The notes under the pieces: generated by a model
The model's database searches: none
What the model saw: only the letters and a program-made list of their open reading frames with translations
Told to the model about the DNA's origin: nothing
Assembly: GCA_902592345.1 (NCBI GenBank)
Contig: CACJEE010000004.1
Location: 1-64,000, forward strand
DNA from: an uncultured Alphaproteobacteria bacterium
GTDB taxonomy: Bacteria; Pseudomonadota; Alphaproteobacteria; HIMB59; GCA-002718135
Reading direction: 5' to 3'
DNA: 64,000 nucleotides
In this document: positions 40,082 to 49,896 of the stretch, in pieces
How positions within the stretch are numbered: position 1 is the stretch's first letter
Layout: the number at the start of each line of letters is the position of its first letter
Program-made: the position numbers and the translations under genes

Positions 40082-41245
40082 ATTTAAGGAATTCTCTAAT
40101 GCAGTTTTTAAATCTTCTGGATCTTCAATACCAATTGACAATCTTACCAGAGAATCACTAATTCCAAGCTCATCTCTTATATTTTTATTAATGGAAGCAT
40201 GAGTCATTATTGCTGGATGTTCTATTAAACTTTCAACACCTCCCAGACTTTCGGCTAAAGTAAAAATTTCTATATTTTCTAAAAATTTGAGTGTGCTCTT
40301 TAAGTCTGTATCTAATTCAATAGATATAATACCTCCGTAACCATTCATCTGTGATGTTGCTAATTCATAATTAGGATCTGATTTTAAACCAGGGTATCTA
40401 ACTGTTTTTATCTTTGGGTGATTTTGTAGAAATTCACTAATTAACATAGCATTTGAATTGTGTCTCTCCATCCTAACACCTAGTGTTTTTATGCTACGAA
40501 TTAATAAATAACAGTCAAAAGGAGAGGGGACTGAGCCAACAGCATTTTGTAAATATTTAATTTTTTTAGTTAGCTGTAGGTCATCTTTAATAACTATTGC
40601 CCCACCAATTAAGTCTGAATGACCGCCAAGATATTTTGTTGACGAATGCAATACAACATCAGCTCCCATAGTTAATGGTTGTTGATTATAAGGAGAAGCA
40701 AAAGTATTATCACAAACAATTTTTATATTTTCATTAGAAATTTCAGATTTTATTTTTTTTATATCAACGATTTTTAAGAGGGGATTTGAAGGCGTCTCAA
40801 TCCAAATCATTTTTGTATTGTTTTTTATTAAACCAGGCCAATTATTTTCTTTATTAAAGTCAGTATAAGTGATTTCAATATTTTGATTTACACTTTTAAC
40901 TTTATCAAAAATTCTTCTTGTCCCTCCGTAAACATCATCAGAACAAATAATATGAAAATCTTTATCTAATGCATCTGTTAAACAATTAATAGCAGCCATA
41001 CCCGATGAAAAAGCAAATGCGTATTCGCCTTCTTCTATTTCGGCTAATAATTTTTCTAAAATTTCTCTAGTAGGATTGTTAGTCCTTGCATATTCATACT
41101 TAAAATCACCCGGACTTTTTTGCTTAAAAGTTGAAGATAAATGAATTGGCGGCATTACTGCTCCAGTTTCTTTATCTTCTTTATGTCCACTATGGATAAC
41201 TTTTGTATTAAATAATCTTTTCTTTTGAACCATATTTATAACCAA
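40073..41245 (-). CDS. cystathionine gamma-synthase/gamma-lyase-type PLP enzyme
   Basis: TKVIHSGHKEDKETGAVMPPIHLSSTF, CDNTFASPYNQQPL, HSSTKYLGGHSDLIGGA, SLGGVESLIEHPA. Confidence 0.88.
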   Translation of the reverse strand: MVINMVQKKRLFNTKVIHSGHKEDKETGAVMPPIHLSSTFKQKSPGDFKYEYARTNNPTREILEKLLAEIEEGEYAFAFSSGMAAINCLTDALDKDFHIICSDDVYGGTRRIFDKVKSVNQNIEITYTDFNKENNWPGLIKNNTKMIWIETPSNPLLKIVDIKKIKSEISNENIKIVCDNTFASPYNQQPLTMGADVVLHSSTKYLGGHSDLIGGAIVIKDDLQLTKKIKYLQNAVGSVPSPFDCYLLIRSIKTLGVRMERHNSNAMLISEFLQNHPKIKTVRYPGLKSDPNYELATSQMNGYGGIISIELDTDLKSTLKFLENIEIFTLAESLGGVESLIEHPAIMTHASINKNIRDELGISDSLVRLSIGIEDPEDLKTALENSLNLL

Positions 41246-42237
41246 TCTGGAATAGGTAAATTATTATCATTTAAAAAATCCTTATTAAACATTTTTTCAT
41301 AATATTTATTTGCATCATCACATAGAATAGTGACTATTGTATTACCTGGACCTAATTCTTTCGCCATTTTGATTGCACCCATTACATTTACCCCAGAACT
41401 AGTTCCAAGGAACAAACCATCAGTTTTTATTAATTTATAGAGTATTTCTAAACATTCTTTATCATCAACATAATATGACATATCTACTGAACAGTTTTCT
41501 AAATTTTTGGTAATTCTTGCTTGTCCTATACCCTCAGTAAATGAAGGTTCTCCTTTTTTTTCTAACTTACCTCTAGTAAAATAATTGTACATGGATGAAC
41601 CTTGTGAGTCTGTGCAGGCTATTTTAATGTTTTTATTTTTTGATTTTAGACCAATTCCAACTCCTGTTAATGTTCCTCCAGTTCCAATAGAGCAAGTAAA
41701 TCCATCAATTTTGCCATCAGTTTGATGAAAAATTTCAGAAGCAGTTGTGTTTTGATGAAATTTATAATTCGATATATTTTCAAATTGTCCGGCCCAAAAT
41801 GTTTTTACGCCTCTTTCTTTTTCTATTTCTTTTGCTAATTTTTCAGAGACTCTCTGATAATTTCCTGGATCAGAAAAAGGTTTAGGGTCTACTAAATGTA
41901 GTTCCGCTCCCATATTTGTTAATATATCTCTTTTTGATGGAGCGGTTATATTTGGCATAACTATAACAGTTTTGTAACCTTTAGCGTTGTTAACAAGAGT
42001 CAAGCCTATGCCAGTATTACCAAAAGTACCCTCTACGCATATTCCATTTGGTTCAATTAAATTATTTTTTTCAGCATCTAAGATTATGCCAAGTGCAGTT
42101 CTGTCTTTAATAGATCCACCAGGATTAAGAAATTCAGCTTTTCCATAAATTTCGCAGTTTGTTATTTCAGATGGATATTTAAGTTTAATTAATGGAGTGT
42201 TGCCTATTAAATCAATAATATTATTTGTTAGCATCAA
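41236..42237 (-). CDS. cysK: cysteine synthase A-like
   Basis: [55 protein letters not shown]. Confidence 0.9.
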   Translation of the reverse strand: MMLTNNIIDLIGNTPLIKLKYPSEITNCEIYGKAEFLNPGGSIKDRTALGIILDAEKNNLIEPNGICVEGTFGNTGIGLTLVNNAKGYKTVIVMPNITAPSKRDILTNMGAELHLVDPKPFSDPGNYQRVSEKLAKEIEKERGVKTFWAGQFENISNYKFHQNTTASEIFHQTDGKIDGFTCSIGTGGTLTGVGIGLKSKNKNIKIACTDSQGSSMYNYFTRGKLEKKGEPSFTEGIGQARITKNLENCSVDMSYYVDDKECLEILYKLIKTDGLFLGTSSGVNVMGAIKMAKELGPGNTIVTILCDDANKYYEKMFNKDFLNDNNLPIPDWL

Positions 42238-42796
42238 TGTCTCTTACACCATAAGGTTTAAAACTCGTATCTGAATTTGTGCTTATATTTTTAGCAGGAT
42301 TGCCGACCATTGTTGCGTTTTCAGGCACATCTTTTAAAATTACTGTATTAGCTCCTATTCTTGAACCTTCTCCAACAGTAATAGGTCCTAATATTTGAGC
42401 ACTTGAACCAACAATAACATTATTTAATAAAGTTGGATGTCTTTTACTATTTCTCTGGTCTTTTGAATTTTCTGCTGGTGATATACCTCCTAAAGTAACT
42501 CCATGGTAAAGTGTAACATTATCACCTATTTCAGAACTTTCTCCAATCACCACACCCATTCCATGGTCTATAAATAAATTTTTGCCAATTTTTGCACCTG
42601 GATGTATTTCTATTCCAGTTAAAAAACGACTAAATTGAGAAATTATTCTAGCAATTAAATAAAATTTATATTTCCATATTTTGTTAGCTAAATGATGAAA
42701 AAAAACTGCTTTTACACCTGGATAAGTTAATATTATGCTGAGTTTATCACGAGCAGCTGGATCTCTTTTAATTATTGAATCTAAAAAACTATTCAT
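42221..42796 (-). CDS. cysE: serine O-acetyltransferase
   Basis: [42 protein letters not shown] (left-handed beta-helix hexapeptides). Confidence 0.92.
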   Translation of the reverse strand: MNSFLDSIIKRDPAARDKLSIILTYPGVKAVFFHHLANKIWKYKFYLIARIISQFSRFLTGIEIHPGAKIGKNLFIDHGMGVVIGESSEIGDNVTLYHGVTLGGISPAENSKDQRNSKRHPTLLNNVIVGSSAQILGPITVGEGSRIGANTVILKDVPENATMVGNPAKNISTNSDTSFKPYGVRDIDANK

Positions 42797-43517
42797 ATTT
42801 TTTTATTGAGCGTCCCCAGCATATAACTGCAAAATATATAGAAGTTAATACCCAAATTATAAAAATAATAGTGCTATCAAACATAAAAATTTTAGAGGAG
42901 GGTGTTGTAACTAATTTCAAAGTTGTTGCTGACCATATAATCGTAAAAAAGATTGTTAAATTTCTTAATTCCCTAACTCGTAAGGGATGAACAAATTTAA
43001 TTGGAACAAACGTTAAAAATAAACAAATAATTATTACCGCAGCATTGATGTATTCATTTGTTCCTAATATAAAAAAATATAATACTACTATATTCCATAC
43101 AGCTGGAAATCCTCTAAAGTAATAATCTTCAGTTTTCATTTGAAGATTTGCAAAAGTAAAAAGAGATACTAAAAAAATAGCTGCGGGTAGAATGACTTCT
43201 AATATTCCAGGAACCATGCCAAACCAGTAAATCATTAGACTAGGAATGATCACATAATTCAAATAGTCAATGACACTATCTAAAATTGTACCATCAATAT
43301 TAGGTGTTTGCTCAGTGACATTAACTTTTCTAGCTAAAGTTCCATCTAAACCATCTATTAATAAAGCTAATCCTAACCATAAAAATGCACCTACGGCATC
43401 ACTGTTTAAAATAGCAATAATTGCTAAAAATCCCAAAACTGCGCCAGAACCTGTAAATCCATGTACTGCCCAAGCTGCTATTTTGTTTTTATTTAATTTA
43501 TCTAAATTTAGAAACAT
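42789..43517 (-). CDS. pcs: phosphatidylcholine synthase-like CDP-alcohol phosphatidyltransferase
   Basis: [67 protein letters not shown], characteristic of bacterial Pcs. Confidence 0.85.
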   Translation of the reverse strand: MFLNLDKLNKNKIAAWAVHGFTGSGAVLGFLAIIAILNSDAVGAFLWLGLALLIDGLDGTLARKVNVTEQTPNIDGTILDSVIDYLNYVIIPSLMIYWFGMVPGILEVILPAAIFLVSLFTFANLQMKTEDYYFRGFPAVWNIVVLYFFILGTNEYINAAVIIICLFLTFVPIKFVHPLRVRELRNLTIFFTIIWSATTLKLVTTPSSKIFMFDSTIIFIIWVLTSIYFAVICWGRSIKKYE

Positions 43518-43595
43518 TAAAAATTTATATCATTATATACAAAAAATGTTTGATAATTTTATATTTATTTGAAGAATCAAATGATATTTTAAATT

Positions 43596-44432
43596 ATGAA
43601 TATTGTAACTGATGTAGTTTTACCTATTGCCTTGGCATTTATAATGTTTTCACTAGGACTTGGATTATCAATTTCTGATTTTACAAGAATATTTTTAAAA
43701 CCAAAAGAATTCATTGTAGGGTTTATATCCCAGTTAATCCTTTTACCAATTGTAGCTTTAATACTTGTATATATTTGGCCATTATCTCCAGAGATAGCAA
43801 TAGGTGTAATGATACTTGCTGCTGCACCAGGAGGAGCTACTTCAAATATTTTAACTTCTTTTGCTAAAGGTGACGTAGCGTTATCAATATCTTTAACAGC
43901 GGTTATAAGTATATTGAGTGTAATTACAATTCCATTAATCTTAGGTATTTCATTATCTATTTTAGGTACTAATTTATTAAGTGAAGGAATTTCGCTTATT
44001 GATATCGCATTAAAAATGTTTTTAATAGTAACTATTCCAGTTTTAATAGGTATGTTATTAAAAAACGTTTTTAGTTCCTTTGAAAATTTAGCAAAAAAAA
44101 TATCAACTGTTTTGTTTTTCTTAGTATTATTAGGTGCTGTTTTAGCAGAAAGAGAAAATGTAGTTGCTTATTTTGCTGAAGCTGGATTAATCACACTCGT
44201 TTTAAATATAGTTATGATGCTTTTGGCTTATTATTTAAGTAAATCTTTTATTTCTGATGTATCTCAACAAAAAGCTATCACACTTGAATGCGGCCTTCAA
44301 AATGGAACACTAGCAATTGTAGTTGCGAATGTTTTTTTTGATGGAGGTGCATATTTAATCCCTGCAGCAACCTACAGTTTAATTATGTATGCAACTTCAC
44401 TTCCTTATATTTATTATTTAAGAAGAAATTAA
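43596..44432 (+). CDS. bile acid:sodium symporter (BASS)-family transporter
   Basis: MFSLGLGLSISDFTRIF, AAAPGGATSNILTSFAKGDVALSISLTAVIS, ECGLQNGTLAIVVA. Confidence 0.9.
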   Translation: MNIVTDVVLPIALAFIMFSLGLGLSISDFTRIFLKPKEFIVGFISQLILLPIVALILVYIWPLSPEIAIGVMILAAAPGGATSNILTSFAKGDVALSISLTAVISILSVITIPLILGISLSILGTNLLSEGISLIDIALKMFLIVTIPVLIGMLLKNVFSSFENLAKKISTVLFFLVLLGAVLAERENVVAYFAEAGLITLVLNIVMMLLAYYLSKSFISDVSQQKAITLECGLQNGTLAIVVANVFFDGGAYLIPAATYSLIMYATSLPYIYYLRRN

Positions 44433-45212
44433 TACTGGAAAAGTTTGAGAGTCTAAAGGATCTCCATTTTTTAATTTTATATATGGAAAAGGGGGAGACA
44501 TTTCACCTTTTCGCTTTATATAAGTAGCATCATCTCCAGTAAATCTAACAGAAAAAGCTCTACGTCTATTTTTTGAATTATTTTCTGGAGCACCGTGCAC
44601 TGTAGAGAAATTAAAAACAACAGCGTCTCCAGGACTGACTTTCCAGCTTTTAATTTTATATTTTTTTCTATCTTTTTCTATATTTGGTATGTGCTCAAAT
44701 TCTCCATCTTTTTGCTCATAACTATGTCCAAAGAATTTAGTAGGTAGAAATTTTTTGTTCCATTTATTAGAACCAATCACAAATTCAGGAGAAGATGATT
44801 TATTAACTTCATCTAATGGTATCCAAAAACTACAGTTATCTTTTCCATTTACGCAATAATATGATTGATCTTGATGCCATGGGGTTCTTTTTTTTGAGCC
44901 AATTTCTTTAACTAGAACATGTTCATGAAATAAATTGACCTTTACAGATTGCATCAGTTCTTTGGCAACCTTAGGGATGTTCGATTCAAATATAAATTCT
45001 TTGTATTCTTTAATTCTATTCCAATTACAATAATCATCATAAAAAATTTCTTTTTGATTATTTTTTTCATAAACACATTTATATTTACTTGGATTTTCAA
45101 AATTTTTTTTTACACCATTTTTAAGAATGTTTATCCATTTTTTACTAATAATATCACGTAAAACTACAACACCATTTTTTTTGTAGTCTTTAATAATAGA
45201 GTTTTTAATCAT
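44418..45212 (-). CDS. phytanoyl-CoA dioxygenase-family Fe(II)/2OG oxygenase
   Basis: TPWHQDQSYYCVNGKDNCSFWIPLDEV (HxD) and VVFNFSTVHGAPENNSKNRRRAFSVRFTGDDATYI (distal H, R). Confidence 0.88.
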   Translation of the reverse strand: MIKNSIIKDYKKNGVVVLRDIISKKWINILKNGVKKNFENPSKYKCVYEKNNQKEIFYDDYCNWNRIKEYKEFIFESNIPKVAKELMQSVKVNLFHEHVLVKEIGSKKRTPWHQDQSYYCVNGKDNCSFWIPLDEVNKSSSPEFVIGSNKWNKKFLPTKFFGHSYEQKDGEFEHIPNIEKDRKKYKIKSWKVSPGDAVVFNFSTVHGAPENNSKNRRRAFSVRFTGDDATYIKRKGEMSPPFPYIKLKNGDPLDSQTFPVLISS

Positions 45213-45224
45213 AATCTGAAATGA

Positions 45225-45986
45225 CTAATTTTTAATTTTATATCCTTTTGCAAAAGTATAACTTATTATTAATACGCATGAAAATAAAAAAAATAAAATT
45301 GTTATTAAACTTGTTATTATACTTACATCAGCAATTTCATAAAAGCTCCATCTAAAGCCGCTAACAAGATACAACACTGGATTAAGAAGTGAGATTTTTT
45401 GCCAAAACTCAGGTAACATATTAATGCTATAAAAACTTCCACCGAGGAATACTAATGGAGTAATAATTAAAATAGGAATAAGTTGTAGTTTCTCAAAATT
45501 ATCTGCCCAAATACCTATAAGAAAACCAAATAATGCAAATGTTACAGATGTAAGAATTAAAAAGAACATCATGATAAAAGGATGTTCAATATGAAGATCA
45601 ACAAAAAGACCTGCTGTGCATATTATAATAGTCCCAATAATCAATGATTTAGTTGCCGCTGCTCCAACAAAGCCTAAGATAATTTCTATGCTTGAGAGAG
45701 GCGCAGCTAATAACTCATAAACAGTATTTGTAAATTTTGGAAAAAAAATTCCAAATGATGCATTAGATATAGATTGAGTAAGAATAGTTAACATTATCAT
45801 ACCAGGAACAATAAATGATCCATAACTTATTCCTTCAATTTCTGTAATTCTAGATCCTATTGCAGATCCAAAAACAACAAAATATAATGAAGTAGAAATA
45901 AACGGAGATATAAGACTTTGAAATAATGTCCTTCTCATTCTATCCATTTCATGTAGGTATATTGATTTAACCCCGATCCAATTCAT
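45225..45986 (-). CDS. ABC-2 type transporter permease
   Basis: Multi-TM; YGSFIVPGMIMLTILTQSISNASFGIFFPKF, LAAPLSSIEIILG. Confidence 0.88.
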   Translation of the reverse strand: MNWIGVKSIYLHEMDRMRRTLFQSLISPFISTSLYFVVFGSAIGSRITEIEGISYGSFIVPGMIMLTILTQSISNASFGIFFPKFTNTVYELLAAPLSSIEIILGFVGAAATKSLIIGTIIICTAGLFVDLHIEHPFIMMFFLILTSVTFALFGFLIGIWADNFEKLQLIPILIITPLVFLGGSFYSINMLPEFWQKISLLNPVLYLVSGFRWSFYEIADVSIITSLITILFFLFSCVLIISYTFAKGYKIKN

Positions 45987-46911
45987 TTTCAGACTCCTTT
46001 ACTAAATTTAAAAAAATTGATTCAAGTGAACTTTGTTCTGTACTAATATCTTTTAGTTGTATCCCTAAATTCTTAATCTCTGATAGTAACGATGTTATGC
46101 CTGTATTTTTACCCTTAGTATCATATATATAAGTTAATGAATTCTTCTCTTGATTTAATTCTAAATTAAAATTTTTAAGATCTGTTGGTATTTCTTTTAT
46201 CGAATTAACTAATTCAATTTTTAAAATTTTTTGACCTAATTTTTTAATCAAATTCTCTTTTTCATCTACAAGAATTATTTTACCATTGTTTATAATTCCG
46301 ACTCTATCAGCAATTTCTTCTGCTTCTTCAATGTAATGTGTTGTTAATATAATGGTAACACCATTCTTTTTTAAACGTTTAACAACTTCCCACATATCTT
46401 TTCTTAATTCTACATCCACAGAAGCTGTTGGCTCATCCAAAAAAAGTATTTTTGGTTCATGAGACAATGCTTTTGCAATTAAAACTCTTCTCTTCATTCC
46501 TCCTGATAATTCTCGTAATTTATTATCTTTCTTCTCCCATAATGAGAGTTCTTTTAATAATTTTTCGATATACTCATGATTAGATGGTTTGCCATAAAGA
46601 CCTCTTGAATAATTAACATTATTCCAAACTGTTTCAAAAGCCTCTAAATTTAATTCTTGAGGAACTATACCAATTAATGATCTTGCCTCACGGTATTGTT
46701 TTTTAATATCAAAATTATTAACTGTAATATCACCATTATCAAAATTTAAAATACCACAGATTGTATTAATTAATGTTGATTTACCTGCACCATTTGGTCC
46801 TAATAAAGCAAATATCTCACCTTCATTAATACTTAAGGTTAAATTATCTAATGCTTGAAACTTATTTTTATATATTTTTGATACTTTTGATATTTGTAAA
46901 ATTTCAGACAT
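45967..46911 (-). CDS. ABC-2 transporter ATP-binding protein
   Basis: LLGPNGAGKSTLINTICGIL, LSGGMKRRVLIAKALSHEPKILFLDEPTASVD. Confidence 0.93.
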   Translation of the reverse strand: MSEILQISKVSKIYKNKFQALDNLTLSINEGEIFALLGPNGAGKSTLINTICGILNFDNGDITVNNFDIKKQYREARSLIGIVPQELNLEAFETVWNNVNYSRGLYGKPSNHEYIEKLLKELSLWEKKDNKLRELSGGMKRRVLIAKALSHEPKILFLDEPTASVDVELRKDMWEVVKRLKKNGVTIILTTHYIEEAEEIADRVGIINNGKIILVDEKENLIKKLGQKILKIELVNSIKEIPTDLKNFNLELNQEKNSLTYIYDTKGKNTGITSLLSEIKNLGIQLKDISTEQSSLESIFLNLVKESENELDRG

Positions 46912-47033
46912 TTTATAATATAGTTATCAGATTAGGATTATTTTTTTTAAAATTAAAAAAGAATATTTTTTGAAAACTGTTAATCTTATTTATCATATTT
47001 TTTACATAAATGCACAAAATTAAGAAAAATTAT

Positions 47034-47402
47034 CTAATTAAAATTTTGATTATCTTTTTTTAATAAATGTTTGTTTTTATAAAATAAAAGTAATGCAAAA
47101 AATTCATATATCAAATAACCTATATGGTAAATTACAGGTAATTTGGCAAAATTAGATAATAATTTATATTTTGGCATCTCTTCCCAAACTATTAGAAAAG
47201 CATCTAATCCTTTATATAATTTTTTATTTTTAATAATATGTAATCTTCTTATAAGATCTTTTGATGATAGTTTTGTTTCATTTAATGCATCTTTATTATT
47301 AATCACATCTACCCAATCAATGCTGTTATTAATTTTTTTATAGTGATTAATTTCAGCACGACATATGCTACAAGATTCATTAAAATATCCCTTAATAGTC
47401 AT
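47034..47402 (-). CDS. DCC-family (DUF393) thiol-disulfide oxidoreductase-like protein
   Basis: YFNESCSICRAEINHYKK; C-x-x-C near the N-terminus, ~120 aa. Confidence 0.7.
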   Translation of the reverse strand: MTIKGYFNESCSICRAEINHYKKINNSIDWVDVINNKDALNETKLSSKDLIRRLHIIKNKKLYKGLDAFLIVWEEMPKYKLLSNFAKLPVIYHIGYLIYEFFALLLFYKNKHLLKKDNQNFN

Positions 47403-47416
47403 AATTATTATCTAGT

Positions 47417-48214
47417 TTAATTATATAGAAATTCAATTTTACCTATTTTACCAAAATCTGCACTTACTTCGGTCTCAGCAACTAGTTCATGAGCTTTTGT
47501 GCATGTTCCAGTTGAAATAAATTGCCCTTTTAATAGTGTTTCTCCTTTTTTTGAAATCTTATTTATAAGCCACAAAGCTGAGTTTAGTGGATTGCCCATT
47601 ACATTTTTTGTATTACCTTCACCAATAATTTTTTTATTATATGATATATTAATAGAATGATCTTCAAAATTAATTTTATTTAATTTAAATACTTCCGAAT
47701 TCCTTATCCAAAATTCTGATGCACCATTAGTGGCTATTAAATTTAAAGCACCAATTTCTTTTAATGACTTATTAAATCTAAAGTCAACAATCTCTAATGA
47801 ACAAACAAATCCATCAAATAAATCATCAATATTATTAATTGAGAACGGAGCTTTTGATATATCTATATCTTCTTTGACTCTTAATGCAATTTCAGGTTCT
47901 ATAAATGGTTTGCTAAATTTTTTAGATGATAATTTTGTTGGTTCAATTGAATAAAATCTAGAAAATAAGTTTCCATAGAATGGTTCATTAATATCAAGTT
48001 GTTTTTGTGCATCTAAACTAGTACATCCTACTTTTTTTCCTATAGAAATATTTTCTTTAAGATTAAAATATAGTAGTTTTAATTCTTCTTGAATTAAATA
48101 AGCTTCATTTTTTGTTTTAGGTGTTATATGTTTTGGTAAATTATTAATATTTGATTTGTTAAGTCTATGTTCAAATAAAAATTTAGCTGCTTCTTGTATG
48201 TGAATATTTAGCAT
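47417..48214 (-). CDS. 2-keto-4-pentenoate hydratase-like (FAH superfamily)
   Basis: GKKVGCTSLDAQKQLDINEPFYGNLF, FIEPEIALRV, MGNPLNSALWLINKIS, GQFISTGTCTKAHEL. Confidence 0.85.
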   Translation of the reverse strand: MLNIHIQEAAKFLFEHRLNKSNINNLPKHITPKTKNEAYLIQEELKLLYFNLKENISIGKKVGCTSLDAQKQLDINEPFYGNLFSRFYSIEPTKLSSKKFSKPFIEPEIALRVKEDIDISKAPFSINNIDDLFDGFVCSLEIVDFRFNKSLKEIGALNLIATNGASEFWIRNSEVFKLNKINFEDHSINISYNKKIIGEGNTKNVMGNPLNSALWLINKISKKGETLLKGQFISTGTCTKAHELVAETEVSADFGKIGKIEFLYN

Positions 48215-48924
48215 TAAATTGAGTATTGATTCATTTCATTATAATATTTCAGAGACTCCTCATATATTTTCTTATATTTTTTTGGAACATTAATTTTTTC
48301 TTTTCTGTACTTCGAAAAAGTATTCGATAATTCAACATTTTTATACCAAACTTTTGACCATATTCCATCAGAAGATCTTTTGCCCTTAGGCCAAGATAGC
48401 ATTTTTTTTGAAAATCTTATTTTTAATTCTCTACACAATTTTTTTATTGTTTTATTTGGATTTATCAAAATATTATCAGCATTAATAACAATAAAATTTA
48501 AATTATTTTTTTTAACTTTATTAAATATTTTAAATTGTTTTTTAAAACCTATGTCATCAATATTGCGCAGTGAATTTTTTTTAATATATGAATTTATTAC
48601 TTTTGCAGGGTGTCTTATAAGAAAACAGTTATATCCTTTTGTTATCCAATCTAAATTTGTATTTTTTATAATATGTTGGGTCATGTGCTTTTGATAGAAA
48701 ATTTTATTATTTCCTGGCTTTGATGTTATTAATTTTATAATTTTGTTTTGTGAGACAGAATAATGATTAATAATTTCTTTTTTCATTGGATGATTTAAGC
48801 GAGTTTTTTTAAGATAATAAGCATAAAAAGGTTCATCTAGAACATATGTATCCTTCCTATTTTCAAAAGATCTCATTAAAGCAGTACTAAGATTGCGAGG
48901 TCCAGACCACATAAAAATAATCAT
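48214..48924 (-). CDS. sulfotransferase-family protein
   Basis: MWSGPRNLSTALMRSFENRKDTYVLDEPFYAYYL (5' phosphosulfate-type motif) and FLIRHPAKVINSYIKK (3' phosphate-type motif). Confidence 0.8.
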   Translation of the reverse strand: MIIFMWSGPRNLSTALMRSFENRKDTYVLDEPFYAYYLKKTRLNHPMKKEIINHYSVSQNKIIKLITSKPGNNKIFYQKHMTQHIIKNTNLDWITKGYNCFLIRHPAKVINSYIKKNSLRNIDDIGFKKQFKIFNKVKKNNLNFIVINADNILINPNKTIKKLCRELKIRFSKKMLSWPKGKRSSDGIWSKVWYKNVELSNTFSKYRKEKINVPKKYKKIYEESLKYYNEMNQYSI

Positions 48925-49820
48925 TATCTTTCCATTAATTCTAAATATAAATTTCTTAATTTAATGGTTATTTGATTATTTCTTATATTAAATTTTGTAC
49001 TATTGATTTTTTTTACTGGGATTATATTAGCAAATGTACCAGTGACAAAAGCTTCATCTGCTTTTAGCACATCTTTAAGTTTAAAATTTCTTTGGTAAAC
49101 TTTAATTTTATTTTTTTTACATAAGTCTATAACTTTTTGTCTAGTAATACCTTTGACGCAATATTTTCCTGTAGAAGTGTAGACACAATTATTTTTAACA
49201 TAGAAAAAATGAGTACTATTATTTGTTGCAATATTTCCATTTATATCAAACATAAGAGCTTCATCTGCTTTTTGTTTTTTTGCTTCAATACAAGCTATTA
49301 TACAATTGAGTTTGCTTAATGAATTTATTCTTGGATCTTGAACATTATGTGGCCCTCTAATAGTTTTGACTGTTTTCAAAACTAAACCTTTCCTGTAAAT
49401 ATTATCCTGAGGTTGTTTGTACTCAGGTATAACAATTATGGTTGGTTTTGAAATTGTGAATGCTGGATCTTGATAAGGAGTACTTTTAATTCCTCTAGAT
49501 ACAACAAGCCTTAAGTGCACATCTGTTTTCATTTTATTTATATTAATTGTATCATGTAATATTTTTGAAATTTGTTTTTTTGATAAATGAATTTTCAAAC
49601 TAATTTTTTTAGCATCATCATACAATCTATCTAAATGATCTTTTAAGAATAAAAATTTATTATTATGAAATCGTATACCCGACCAGATTCCATCACCAAG
49701 AATCACACTAGAGTCAAAAACAGATACTTTTGCTTTATCTCTTGAATAAAATTTATTGTTAATAAATATTTTTATTTTCTTATTTCTTTTATCTTTAATG
49801 TAATCATGACTTGATGGCAT
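48924..49820 (-). CDS. class IV (branched-chain/D-amino-acid) aminotransferase
   Basis: VFDSSVILGDGIWSGIRFHNNKFLFLKDHLDRLYDDAKKI, LSKLNCIIACIEAKKQKADEALM, TGTFANIIPV. Confidence 0.85.
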   Translation of the reverse strand: MPSSHDYIKDKRNKKIKIFINNKFYSRDKAKVSVFDSSVILGDGIWSGIRFHNNKFLFLKDHLDRLYDDAKKISLKIHLSKKQISKILHDTININKMKTDVHLRLVVSRGIKSTPYQDPAFTISKPTIIVIPEYKQPQDNIYRKGLVLKTVKTIRGPHNVQDPRINSLSKLNCIIACIEAKKQKADEALMFDINGNIATNNSTHFFYVKNNCVYTSTGKYCVKGITRQKVIDLCKKNKIKVYQRNFKLKDVLKADEAFVTGTFANIIPVKKINSTKFNIRNNQITIKLRNLYLELMER

Positions 49821-49837
49821 AAATGTACTAATAATAA

Positions 49838-49865
49838 AATAAAGGGTAGAAATCTACCCTTTATT
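49838..49865 (-). terminator. Hairpin terminator downstream of metY
   Basis: 12-bp perfect stem AATAAAGGGTAG-AAAT-CTACCCTTTATT followed by a U-rich stretch on the minus strand. Confidence 0.75.
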
Positions 49866-49896
49866 CATAAGAACGATATATTACAATACAAGGACT

